From Pseudomonas sp. PDM14 (GTDB lineage: Bacteria; Pseudomonadota; Gammaproteobacteria; Pseudomonadales; Pseudomonadaceae): a stretch of 64,000 bases of DNA. Both the position numbers and the translations under genes were made by a program. A model generated the notes under the pieces. The model was not told the DNA's origin, searched no databases, and saw only the letters and a list, made by a program, of their open reading frames with translations. Shown piece by piece: positions 29,564 to 37,781 of this stretch. The stretch spans positions 1,550,001-1,614,000 of the forward strand of contig NZ_JACVAQ010000001.1 in NCBI RefSeq assembly GCF_014851905.1, written 5' to 3'. Numbering within the stretch: the first letter of the stretch is position 1; the number at the start of each line of letters is the position of its first letter.

Positions 29564-31242
29564 GCTGGATCGGCCTGGACGCCCTGCTTCTCGATGCCCC
29601 GGCACAACGCCCGGCGGCGCTCGAACCGACCCTCGACCACGCCGAGCTGCGCCAGAGCGCCCTGCGTCTGGCCGCTGCCCTGCAGGCGCGCCAGGTGCGC
29701 CGCGTGGCGCTGTACCTGGAAGACGCCGGCGAGCTGGCCATCGCCCTGCTCGGCGCCTGGCGCGCCGGCGTGCACGTGCTGCTGCCGGCCGACGCCCAGG
29801 CGCAGACCCGCCAGCGCATCGCCGCGCAAAGCGACCTGTGGCTGGACAGTCCGGGCGTCGCGTCGCTGGAGGGCGCGCTGGATGCCAAGCCGCTGGTCGC
29901 CGAGCGGCTTGATCTTGACCAGTGCCGCCTGACCCTGTGCACCTCCGGCTCCAGCGGCGAAGCCAAGCTGATCGACAAGTCCCTGCGCCAGCTGGCCAAC
30001 GAAGTCGACGCCCTGGAACAGCTGTGGGGTACCGACCTCGGCGATGCGGTGATCCTCGGTAGTGTCGCCGCCCAGCACATCTACGGCCTGCTGTTCCGCG
30101 TGCTCTGGCCGCTGTGCGCCGGCCGCCCGTTCGTACGCCGCGCCCTGCCCTTCCCCGAGGATCTGCAGCGTGAAAGCCTGGGCCACTCAACATTTGCCTG
30201 GGTCGCTAGTCCTGCACTATTGAAACGCATGGGCGACAACCTCGACTGGCCGGCCCTGAGCCGCGTGCGTCGCGTGTTCTCCTCCGGCGGCGCGTTGCCG
30301 GCCGATGCGGCGCAGCTGCTGCACGACCAGCTCGGCCAGTGGCCGACGGAAATCTACGGCAGCTCGGAAACCGGCGGCATCGCCTGGCGTCAGGGCGGTG
30401 AGCAGTGGCAGCCGTTCGCCGGCGTCGCCCTGAGCCTCAACGACGAAGGCGCGTTGCGCCTGACCTCGCCGTACCTGCCGGCTGGCCACGTCGAGCAGAC
30501 CGCCGATGCCGCGCAGATCGCGGCCGACGGTCGCTTCGTCCTGCGCGGGCGCCTGGACCGCATCGTCAAGCTGGAAGAAAAACGCATTTCCCTGCCCATG
30601 CTGGAGCAGGCCCTGGGCAGCCACGACTGGATTGCCGACGCGCGCCTGGGCATGATCCAGGAAGGCCGCGCCTTCCTCGGAGCGCTGGTCGCGCTGAGCC
30701 CGGCCGGGGTCTACGCCCTGCGCAACCAGGGTCGGCGCAGCGTCACCGACACCCTGCGCCGCTACCTCGCCGCGCACTGCGAAGCCATCGCCCTGCCGCG
30801 CCGCTGGCGCCTGCTCGCCGAGCTGCCCTACAGCAGCCAGGGCAAGCTGGCCCAGGCCACAGTGGATGCATTGGTCGCCGCGCCACGGCCAACCCGCGTC
30901 GAGCCGCGCACGGCAGTCGAAGCGGACGGCGAATGGCAGCTCGAACTCGACGTGCCCTTGGACCTGGCGCACTTCACCGGCCACTTCCCGCAGACCCCGG
31001 TGCTGCCGGGCGTGGTGCAGATCGACTGGGCGCAGCAGCTCGCCCGCCAGCTGATCAGCGACCTGCCGCCGCGCTTCTGCGGCATGGAAGTGCTGAAGTT
31101 CCAGCAGTTGGTACGCCCCGGCGACCGCCTGCAGCTGAGCCTGCGGTTCGACAGCACACGCGGCAAGCTGTACTTCGCCTACCGCAATGGCGAGGCCGCC
31201 TGCTCGTCGGGGAGAATTCTGCTGGAGGCCGCCAGTGCATAA
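29560..31242 (+). CDS. Aryl/acyl ligase fused to a FabA/FabZ-like dehydratase (ApeH-ApeI type)
   Basis: The 560-residue protein joins two activities. The first about 440 residues form an AMP-binding ligase: CTSGSSGEAKLIDKS is the P-loop, YGSSETGGIAW the ETG motif, GRLDRIVKLEEKRIS the hinge, and SSQGKLAQATVD carries the catalytic-type lysine. The last about 110 residues form a hotdog dehydratase with catalytic-type H475 in FTGHFPQTPVLPGVVQ. It is likely to adenylate an aromatic acid, load it on an ACP and contribute a dehydration step in chain growth. AAGGAG before ATG 29560 fixes the start. Confidence 0.9.
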   Translation: MSWIGLDALLLDAPAQRPAALEPTLDHAELRQSALRLAAALQARQVRRVALYLEDAGELAIALLGAWRAGVHVLLPADAQAQTRQRIAAQSDLWLDSPGVASLEGALDAKPLVAERLDLDQCRLTLCTSGSSGEAKLIDKSLRQLANEVDALEQLWGTDLGDAVILGSVAAQHIYGLLFRVLWPLCAGRPFVRRALPFPEDLQRESLGHSTFAWVASPALLKRMGDNLDWPALSRVRRVFSSGGALPADAAQLLHDQLGQWPTEIYGSSETGGIAWRQGGEQWQPFAGVALSLNDEGALRLTSPYLPAGHVEQTADAAQIAADGRFVLRGRLDRIVKLEEKRISLPMLEQALGSHDWIADARLGMIQEGRAFLGALVALSPAGVYALRNQGRRSVTDTLRRYLAAHCEAIALPRRWRLLAELPYSSQGKLAQATVDALVAAPRPTRVEPRTAVEADGEWQLELDVPLDLAHFTGHFPQTPVLPGVVQIDWAQQLARQLISDLPPRFCGMEVLKFQQLVRPGDRLQLSLRFDSTRGKLYFAYRNGEAACSSGRILLEAASA

Positions 31243-31969
31243 GCCTTGCGCGGTGATTCCGGTGTACAACCACGAACACGCGCTGCCCACCGTGGTCGCC
31301 GCGCTGCATGCGGCCGGTTTGCCCTGCGTGCTGGTCGACGATGCGTCCAGCGCTGCCTGCGCTGCCGTCATGCAGCAGCTGGCCAGCGAGCCGAACACCT
31401 ACCTGGTGCGCCTGCCGGTCAACCAGGGCAAGGGCGGCGCGGTGATGGCCGGCCTGCGGGAAGCACAGCGCCTGGGCTTTACCCATGCGCTGCAGGTGGA
31501 CGCCGATGGCCAGCACGACCTCGCCGACGTCGCCACGTTTCTCGCCACTTCGCAGGCGCACCCGCAGGCGCTGGTGTGTGGCTATCCGCAGTACGACGCC
31601 AGCGTGCCCAAGGGCCGTCTCTATGCGCGCTACCTGACCCACGTGTGGGTGTGGATCAACAGCCTGTCGCTGCAGATCCGCGATGCCATGTGCGGCTTCC
31701 GCGTCTACCCGCTGCCGGCTACCGTGGCGCTGATCGACTCCACCGGGCTGGGCAAGCGCATGGACTTCGACCCGGAGATCCTCGTGCGCCTGGCCTGGCG
31801 CAACCAGCCGATGCAATGGCTGCCGACCAAGGTGCACTACCCGCTCGACGGTCTCTCGCACTTTCGCCTGTTCCATGACAACGCGCTGATCTCGAAGATG
31901 CACGCCAAGCTGTTCTTCGGCATGGTGCTGCGCGCGCCGCTGATTCTCTGGAGGCGCTGGCGCGGATGA
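31235..31969 (+). CDS. Family 2 glycosyltransferase of the aryl polyene cluster
   Basis: The 244-residue GT-A enzyme begins VHKPCAVIPVYNHEHALPTV. It has the metal-binding acidic motif in LQVDADGQHD and the acceptor-side block CGFRVYPLPA. It resembles dolichol-phosphate-mannose-synthase-like GT2 enzymes. In known clusters a GT2 domain (ApeJ position) lies beside an acyltransferase, and together they are thought to build the sugar or lipid anchor of the pigment. GTG at 31235 has GGAGG 6 bases upstream. The gene overlaps the previous stop, and its own stop overlaps the next start. Confidence 0.88.
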   Translation: MHKPCAVIPVYNHEHALPTVVAALHAAGLPCVLVDDASSAACAAVMQQLASEPNTYLVRLPVNQGKGGAVMAGLREAQRLGFTHALQVDADGQHDLADVATFLATSQAHPQALVCGYPQYDASVPKGRLYARYLTHVWVWINSLSLQIRDAMCGFRVYPLPATVALIDSTGLGKRMDFDPEILVRLAWRNQPMQWLPTKVHYPLDGLSHFRLFHDNALISKMHAKLFFGMVLRAPLILWRRWRG

Positions 31970-32913
31970 ACCAGCACAGCGGCAACCAGCACTGGGCCGG
32001 GCAGGCCGAACGCGGCAGCTTCGTCCTGATGAAGTTCACCGCGGTGGCCGTGCGCGTGCTCGGCCGGCGCCTGCTCAGCCCGCTGCTGTATGCCATCGTC
32101 CTGTACTTCTTTATATTCGGCCGCCAGGCGCGGCTGAGCATCTGGCAGTACCAGCGCCACCTCGCCACCTGGAGCGGACGCAGCGAACTGCAGCCGAGCC
32201 GGCGCCGGGTGTTCCGCCAGTTCATGACCTTCGCCGACACCCTGCTCGACAAGCTCGACGTGTGGAACGGCAAACTCGGCCTGGACCAGGTGCAGCTGGT
32301 CGACCCGCAGGACGTGCGCGGCCAGCTGCGGCGCGGCGGCCGTGGGCAGATGCTGGTTGGCGCGCACCTGGGCAACCTCGAGGTGTGTCGCGCCCTCGCC
32401 GAGCTGGGCGAGAAGGTGCAGATGAACGTGCTGGTGCACACCAAGCACGCCGAACACTTCAACCGCCTGCTCGGCGAAGCCGGCGCCAGTCACCTGCGCC
32501 TGATCCAGGTCAGCGAATTGGACCCGGCGATCATGCTGCAATTGTCCGAGCGTCTGGAACGTGGCGAGTGGCTGGCGATTGCCGGTGACCGCGTACCGTT
32601 GCACGGCGGGCGCAACGTCAGGGTGGATTTTCTCGGCCAGCCGGCAGCCTTCCCGCAAGGGCCGTGGCTGCTGGCCGGCCTGCTGCAATGCCCAGTCAAC
32701 CTGCTCAACTGCCTGAAGATCGACGGCCGTTACCAGGTCATCCTCGAACCCTTCGGCGAGCGCATCCAGTGGAAGCGCAGCGAACGCGACGAGGTGATCC
32801 GCGGCTGGGTACAACGCTATGCCGAACGCCTGGGCGAACGCTGCCTGGACGCTCCGCTGCAATGGTTCAACTTCTACCCGTTCTGGAACGCACATGACGA
32901 CCTACCAGCCTGA
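31966..32913 (+). CDS. Lipid A-type lauroyl acyltransferase-like protein (LpxL/HtrB family)
   Basis: The 315-residue protein has an N-terminal membrane anchor (about 40-60: LLYAIVLYFFIFGRQA) and the HX4E catalytic pair in VGAHLGNLEVCRALAEL, with the conserved GDRVP block (AGDRVPLHGGRNVRVDFLG). LpxL-like enzymes transfer acyl groups from ACP to a sugar lipid. Here the donor is presumably the polyene-ACP. It is a separate gene overlapping the GT2 gene by 4 bases. In some organisms the two are fused, which supports joint action. Confidence 0.9.
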   Translation: MNQHSGNQHWAGQAERGSFVLMKFTAVAVRVLGRRLLSPLLYAIVLYFFIFGRQARLSIWQYQRHLATWSGRSELQPSRRRVFRQFMTFADTLLDKLDVWNGKLGLDQVQLVDPQDVRGQLRRGGRGQMLVGAHLGNLEVCRALAELGEKVQMNVLVHTKHAEHFNRLLGEAGASHLRLIQVSELDPAIMLQLSERLERGEWLAIAGDRVPLHGGRNVRVDFLGQPAAFPQGPWLLAGLLQCPVNLLNCLKIDGRYQVILEPFGERIQWKRSERDEVIRGWVQRYAERLGERCLDAPLQWFNFYPFWNAHDDLPA

Positions 32914-34435
32914 CCCCGTGATCTTCGGCGAGCAGCCGCTTACCATCGAAAACGTCGTGGCTCTGTCCCAGCGCCAGGCCCGTGCGCACCTGCAGAACGA
33001 CGCTGCCTACCGCGAGAAGATCGCCAAGGGCGCGCGTTTCCTCGACACCCTGCTGGACAAGGAAGGCGTGATCTACGGCGTCACCACCGGCTACGGCGAC
33101 TCCTGCGTGGTGGCCGTGCCGCTGCATCAGGTCGAGGCGCTGCCCAAGCACCTGTTCACTTTCCACGGCTGCGGCCTGGGCAAGCTGCTCGACGAAGCCA
33201 GCACCCGCGCCGTGCTGGCCGCGCGCTTGCAGTCGCTGTGCCACGGTGTGTCCGGGGTACGCGTGGAGTTGCTGGAGCGCATCCAGGCCTTCCTCGACCA
33301 CGACGTGCTGCCGCTGATCCCGGAAGAAGGCTCGGTCGGTGCCAGCGGCGACCTGACCCCGCTGTCCTACGTCGCCGCCACCCTCAGCGGTGAGCGCGAC
33401 GTGATGTACAAGGGCGAGCGCCGCAGCGCTGCCGACGTGCACAAAGAACTCGGCTGGACGCCGCTGACCCTGCGCCCGAAAGAGGCGCTGGCGCTGATGA
33501 ACGGCACCGCGGTGATGACCGCCCTGGCCTGCCTGGCGTTCTCCAGAGCCGACTACCTGCTCAAGCTGGCCACCCGCATCACCGCGCTCAACGTGGTGGC
33601 GCTGGAAGGTAACCCGGAACACTTCGACGAGCGCCTGTTCGCCGCCAAGCCGCATCCGGGGCAGATGCAGGTTGCCGCCTGGCTGCGCCAGGACCTGGCC
33701 ATCGACGCGCCGACCGCGCCGCTGCACCGCCTGCAGGACCGCTACTCGCTGCGCTGCGCACCGCACGTGCTCGGCGTGCTGGCCGACAGCCTGGGCCTGC
33801 TGCGCCAGTTCATCGAGACCGAACTGAACAGCGCCAACGACAACCCGCTGATCGATGCCGAGGAAGAGCGCGTGCTGCACGGCGGGCACTTCTACGGCGG
33901 GCATATCGCCTTCGCCATGGACAGCCTGAAAAACCTGGTCGGCAACGTCGCCGACCTGCTCGACCGCCAGCTCGCCCTGCTGGTCGACGTGCGCTACAAC
34001 CACGGCCTGCCGAGCAACCTGTCCGGCGCGCCGGCGGTCACCGCGATGATCAACCACGGCTTCAAGGCCGTGCAGATCGGCACCAGCGCCTGGACCGCCG
34101 AAGCGCTGAAAAACACCATGCCGGCCAGCGTGTTCTCGCGCTCTACCGAATGCCACAACCAGGACAAGGTGAGCATGGGCACCATCGCCGCGCGCGACGC
34201 CCTGCGCAGCCTGGAGCTGACCGAACAGGTCGCCGCCGCCACCCTGCTGGCCGCCAACCAGGGCGTGTGGCTGCGCCAGCGCGACGGCAAGATACACATC
34301 CCCGCCCCCGTCGCAGCGATGCGCGAACAACTGGCCGCCGACTTCCCGCCGGTGATCGAGGACCGCGCCCTGGAAGCCGAGCTGCGCCTGTGCCTGGTGC
34401 GCATCCGTGCCCAGCACTGGAGGCTGTATGCGTAG
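32894..34435 (+). CDS. Aromatic amino acid ammonia-lyase (HAL/PAL/TAL family)
   Basis: The 513-residue MIO enzyme has the self-cyclising triad A150-S151-G152 in GSVGASGDLTPLSY and the inner-loop tyrosine Y61 in YGVTTGYG. It would remove ammonia from an aromatic amino acid to give a cinnamate-type acid, the likely starter unit for the polyene. The substrate-selectivity pair aligns by eye as F90-H91, unlike H-L of classical tyrosine, F-L of phenylalanine or S-H of histidine ammonia-lyases. Tyrosine or a hydroxylated relative is therefore probable but not settled. It overlaps the LpxL-like gene by 20 bases. Confidence 0.92.
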   Translation: MTTYQPDPVIFGEQPLTIENVVALSQRQARAHLQNDAAYREKIAKGARFLDTLLDKEGVIYGVTTGYGDSCVVAVPLHQVEALPKHLFTFHGCGLGKLLDEASTRAVLAARLQSLCHGVSGVRVELLERIQAFLDHDVLPLIPEEGSVGASGDLTPLSYVAATLSGERDVMYKGERRSAADVHKELGWTPLTLRPKEALALMNGTAVMTALACLAFSRADYLLKLATRITALNVVALEGNPEHFDERLFAAKPHPGQMQVAAWLRQDLAIDAPTAPLHRLQDRYSLRCAPHVLGVLADSLGLLRQFIETELNSANDNPLIDAEEERVLHGGHFYGGHIAFAMDSLKNLVGNVADLLDRQLALLVDVRYNHGLPSNLSGAPAVTAMINHGFKAVQIGTSAWTAEALKNTMPASVFSRSTECHNQDKVSMGTIAARDALRSLELTEQVAAATLLAANQGVWLRQRDGKIHIPAPVAAMREQLAADFPPVIEDRALEAELRLCLVRIRAQHWRLYA

Positions 34436-34853
34436 CGCCGGCGTGCTGCAGGTCGAGATCGAACTGGCGGTGCCGTTCTTCGATGTCGACATGATGGAAG
34501 TGGTCTGGCACGGCCACTACGTCAAATACTTCGAGGAAGCGCGCTGCGCCCTGCTCGACAGGCTCGGCCACAACTACCGGCAGATGCGTGACGCCGGCTA
34601 CGCCTGGCCGGTGATCGACCTGCAGCTGCGCTACATCCGCGGCGCCCAGTTCGGCCAGCGCATCAAGGTGCGCGCCGACCTGGTCGAGTGGGAAAACCGC
34701 CTGAAGATCCACTACCTGATCAGCGACGCCGCCACCGGCGAGCGCATGACCCGCGGCAGCAGCGTGCAGGTCGCCGTGGAGATCGCCACCCGCGAAATGC
34801 TCCTGGCCTCGCCCAGGGTCTTCGTCGACGCCGTGCAGCGGGTGCTGGCGTGA
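34428..34853 (+). CDS. 4-hydroxybenzoyl-CoA thioesterase-like hotdog protein (ApeK type)
   Basis: The 141-residue protein has the 4HBT fold. DVDMMEVVWHGHYVKYFEEA holds the acidic residue and the conserved WHGHY stretch of acyl-CoA thioesterases of the YbgC/FcbC kind. It probably hydrolyses mis-loaded or finished thioesters in the pathway. The start overlaps the ammonia-lyase gene by 8 bases, and its stop overlaps the LolA-like start. I choose ATG 34428 (MRSAGVLQVEIEL). Confidence 0.88.
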   Translation: MRSAGVLQVEIELAVPFFDVDMMEVVWHGHYVKYFEEARCALLDRLGHNYRQMRDAGYAWPVIDLQLRYIRGAQFGQRIKVRADLVEWENRLKIHYLISDAATGERMTRGSSVQVAVEIATREMLLASPRVFVDAVQRVLA

Positions 34854-35446
34854 TGCGCCGCCTGAGCCTGGCCCTGCTGCTCGCCGTGCTCGCGCCGCTG
34901 GCGCAGGCCTTCGACCTCGATCAGCTCGGCGCCCAACTGAGCCAACCCGAGGTGGTGCGCGGCCCGTTCATCCAGGAAAAACACCTGCGCGCCCTGCCGC
35001 AGCCGCTGACCAGCACCGGGCAGTTCGTTCTGGCCAAGGAACATGGCCTGCTCTGGCTGCTGCAATCGCCGCTCAAGCAGGACTATCGCATCGACGACCG
35101 CGGCATCGCCCGGCGCACGCCGCAGGGCTGGCAGGCGGTGGCCCAGCAGAGCGCCTCGGCGCAGCAGAATCGCCTGTTCCTCGCCGTGCTCAAGGGCGAC
35201 AGCAGCGGCCTGCGCGAAGACTTCGACCTGGCCCTGAGCGGCACCGCCGAGGCCTGGCAGCTCGACCTGACCCCGCGCGGCGTGCTGCTCAAGCAGATCT
35301 TCAGCAGAATCCAGATCAGCGGCGGCGCCCTGGTGCAACGCATCGAGCTGAAGGAAACCCAGGGCGACAGCACCGTGCTGCGCCTGACCGAGAGCCTCAC
35401 CGGGCCGGCCCTGAGCGACACGGAACGTCATGATTTCGCGGATTGA
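34853..35446 (+). CDS. LolA-like outer-membrane lipoprotein carrier-type protein
   Basis: The 197-residue periplasmic protein has a signal peptide (MRRLSLALLLAVLAPLAQA) and a LolA/LolB-type open beta-barrel pattern: QLSQPEVVRGPFIQEKHLRA, GQFVLAKEHGLLWLLQSPL, then RRTPQGWQAV. Within aryl polyene clusters such a protein (ApeL position) is thought to carry the pigment through the periplasm, next to the MMPL exporter. It overlaps neighbours on both sides. Confidence 0.88.
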   Translation: MRRLSLALLLAVLAPLAQAFDLDQLGAQLSQPEVVRGPFIQEKHLRALPQPLTSTGQFVLAKEHGLLWLLQSPLKQDYRIDDRGIARRTPQGWQAVAQQSASAQQNRLFLAVLKGDSSGLREDFDLALSGTAEAWQLDLTPRGVLLKQIFSRIQISGGALVQRIELKETQGDSTVLRLTESLTGPALSDTERHDFAD

Positions 35447-37781
35447 GCACTGGGGCCCGCGCCTGTTCGGCGTCTGCCTGCTCTTGCTGCTGGCGGTCGC
35501 CGGCTGGCAATGGCGCAACGGCGCCCCGGTCTCGGCCAACCTGCTGGAGCTGGTCCCCAGCGGCGCGCCGGGCGCCCTCGAACAGCGCGCCGAACAGCGC
35601 ATGCAAGAGCCGCTGAACCGCGAGCTGGTGCTTCTGGTCGGCCACCCCGACCGCCAGCAGGCCCTGCGCCTGGCCGCCGAGTTGGGCCAGCGCTGGCAAC
35701 AGCAGGACGAGTTCGAGAAGGTCCAGTGGCAGCTGCAATCGGACCTGCCGCTGCTGCGCCAGCAACTGCAGGACAACCGCCTGGCCCTGCTCGGCAAGAC
35801 CGACCGTGACTTGCTCATCGCCAACCCGCAGGGCTTCATCGAGCGCCGCGTGCAGGACCTGTTCGACCCCTTCCGCAGCCAGGGCCTGGTCGCCACCGAG
35901 CAGGACTGGCTGGGCCTGAGCCTGCTGATCGAGAAGGGCCTGCCGCGCAACCACAACCTGCAGCTCGACCTCAGTGGCGCGCTGCTGGCGGAAAGCGACG
36001 GCCGCACCTGGGCCTTCCTGCGCGCACGCACCAACCTCGATGCCTTCGACGGCAACCTGCCGCTGGCAGTCGACGCCCTGGTCAACCAGGCCCGCACCGA
36101 CATCGAGGCCAGCGGCGGTGAACTGCTCGCCAGCAGCGGCCTGCTCTATTCCGCCCATGGCCAGCGCCAGGCCACCGAGGAAATCAGCCTGATGGGCAGC
36201 ATCGCCAGTATCGGCGCCCTGGCCCTGATGCTGCTGGCCTTCCGCCGCGTGCGCGTGCTGCTCGCCCTGCTGCCGGCCGCGGTCGGCGTACTCGCCGGGC
36301 TGACCGCCTGCGTCGCGGTGTTCGGCCATATCCACGTGATGACCCTGGTGCTCGGCGCCAGCCTGATCGGCGTAGCCATCGACTACCCGCTGCACCTGCT
36401 GTCGAAGAGCTGGACCCTGCAGCCCTGGCACGCCTGGAACGCCCTGCGCGCCACCCTGCTCGGCCTCAGCCTGGGCCTGGCAACCAACGTCATCGGCTAC
36501 CTGGCCCTGGCCTTCACACCCTTCCCGGCGCTGACCCAGGTGGCGATCTTCTCGTCCGCCGGCCTGCTCGGCTCCTACCTGTGCTCGGTGTGCCTGCTGC
36601 CGGCGCTGCTCGGCCGCGTGCCGATCGTGCCCTGGGCCGCACCGCACGGCTGGGCCACACGCCTGCTGGCCTGGCGTGTACGCCTGCTGCAGCGCGTCGC
36701 CACGCCCTGGCTGCTGCTGGCGTTCCTGGCCTTCTGCGCGGCTGGCGTCGCTCAGCTGTCGCTCAAGGACGACCTGCGCCAATGGGCCAGCACACCGCCG
36801 CAGCTGATCGAACAGTCCAAGGCGATCAGCCGCATCATCGGTTTCCAGCCGACCAGCCAGTTCTTCCTGGTTCGTGCCGCTGACGAAGAACAAATGCTGC
36901 AACGCCAGCAGGCGCTCAGCGAACGCCTGGACAGCCTAGTCGCCGCCGGCAGCCTGAAAAGCTACCTGGCCCTCAGCCAACTGATCGCCGCGCCCAGCGA
37001 GCAGGCGCGCCTGCGCCAGGCCCTCGCTCAGCTGCCGGCGGCCAGCCAGCCGCTGCAGGCGCTGGGTATCAGCGCGCCGATGGTCGCCGCCGAAGTGCAG
37101 CAACTGCAGGCCCTGCCGACCCGCAGCATCGATCAAGCGCTGACCGGCCTGCTCGGCGAGCCCTGGCGTCCGCTGTGGCTGGGCGACGCCGGCGACGGCC
37201 AGATCGCGGGTCTGGTCAGCCTGCAGGGTCTCAGCGACAGCGCCCTGCTCGCCGCCCAGGCCGAGGGGTTGCCGGGGGTCAAGCTGGTCGACCGCCTCGG
37301 CGAGCTGAACCGCCTGTTCGCCGCCACCCAGCTCAGCGCCGCCGAGCTCAAGCTGGCCTCCTGCGTGCTGATCTTCGCCGTGCTCTGGCTGGTCTTCGGT
37401 GTCCGTGGCGCCGCTCGCGTGCTGGCGATTTCCCTGCTCGCCGCGCTGGCTGCCCTGGCCTGCCTGGGCTGGCTCGGCCAGCCGCTGACCCTGTTCAGCC
37501 TGTTCGGCCTGCTGCTGGTCACGGCCATCGGCGTGGACTACGCGATCCTCATGCGCGAACGGGTCGGCGGTGCCGCCACCAGCCTGCTCGGCACGCTGAT
37601 CTCGGCGCTGACCACCTGGCTGTCGTTCGGCCTGCTGGCGCTGTCGAGCACCCCGGCGGTAAGCAATTTCGGCCTGACCATCAGCATCGGCCTGGTCTTC
37701 AGTTTCCTGCTCGCGCCCTGGGCCGGCGCGCAACACGGTGAGCAGGCTCACCCCGACACGCGCGCAGGAGTGGCGTCATGA
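35430..37781 (+). CDS. MMPL/RND-type exporter of the aryl polyene cluster
   Basis: The 783-residue inner-membrane protein has about 11-12 membrane segments arranged as two repeats, each with a large periplasmic loop after its first helix (about 30-250 and 430-640). The characteristic blocks are LMGSIASIGALALMLLAFRR, VLGASLIGVAIDYPLHLLSK and LLLVTAIGVDYAILMRERVG, where the GVD/GVAID aspartates probably relay protons. It is expected to extract the polyene conjugate from the inner membrane and pass it to the LolA-like protein (ApeM position). Confidence 0.9.
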   Translation: MISRIEHWGPRLFGVCLLLLLAVAGWQWRNGAPVSANLLELVPSGAPGALEQRAEQRMQEPLNRELVLLVGHPDRQQALRLAAELGQRWQQQDEFEKVQWQLQSDLPLLRQQLQDNRLALLGKTDRDLLIANPQGFIERRVQDLFDPFRSQGLVATEQDWLGLSLLIEKGLPRNHNLQLDLSGALLAESDGRTWAFLRARTNLDAFDGNLPLAVDALVNQARTDIEASGGELLASSGLLYSAHGQRQATEEISLMGSIASIGALALMLLAFRRVRVLLALLPAAVGVLAGLTACVAVFGHIHVMTLVLGASLIGVAIDYPLHLLSKSWTLQPWHAWNALRATLLGLSLGLATNVIGYLALAFTPFPALTQVAIFSSAGLLGSYLCSVCLLPALLGRVPIVPWAAPHGWATRLLAWRVRLLQRVATPWLLLAFLAFCAAGVAQLSLKDDLRQWASTPPQLIEQSKAISRIIGFQPTSQFFLVRAADEEQMLQRQQALSERLDSLVAAGSLKSYLALSQLIAAPSEQARLRQALAQLPAASQPLQALGISAPMVAAEVQQLQALPTRSIDQALTGLLGEPWRPLWLGDAGDGQIAGLVSLQGLSDSALLAAQAEGLPGVKLVDRLGELNRLFAATQLSAAELKLASCVLIFAVLWLVFGVRGAARVLAISLLAALAALACLGWLGQPLTLFSLFGLLLVTAIGVDYAILMRERVGGAATSLLGTLISALTTWLSFGLLALSSTPAVSNFGLTISIGLVFSFLLAPWAGAQHGEQAHPDTRAGVAS

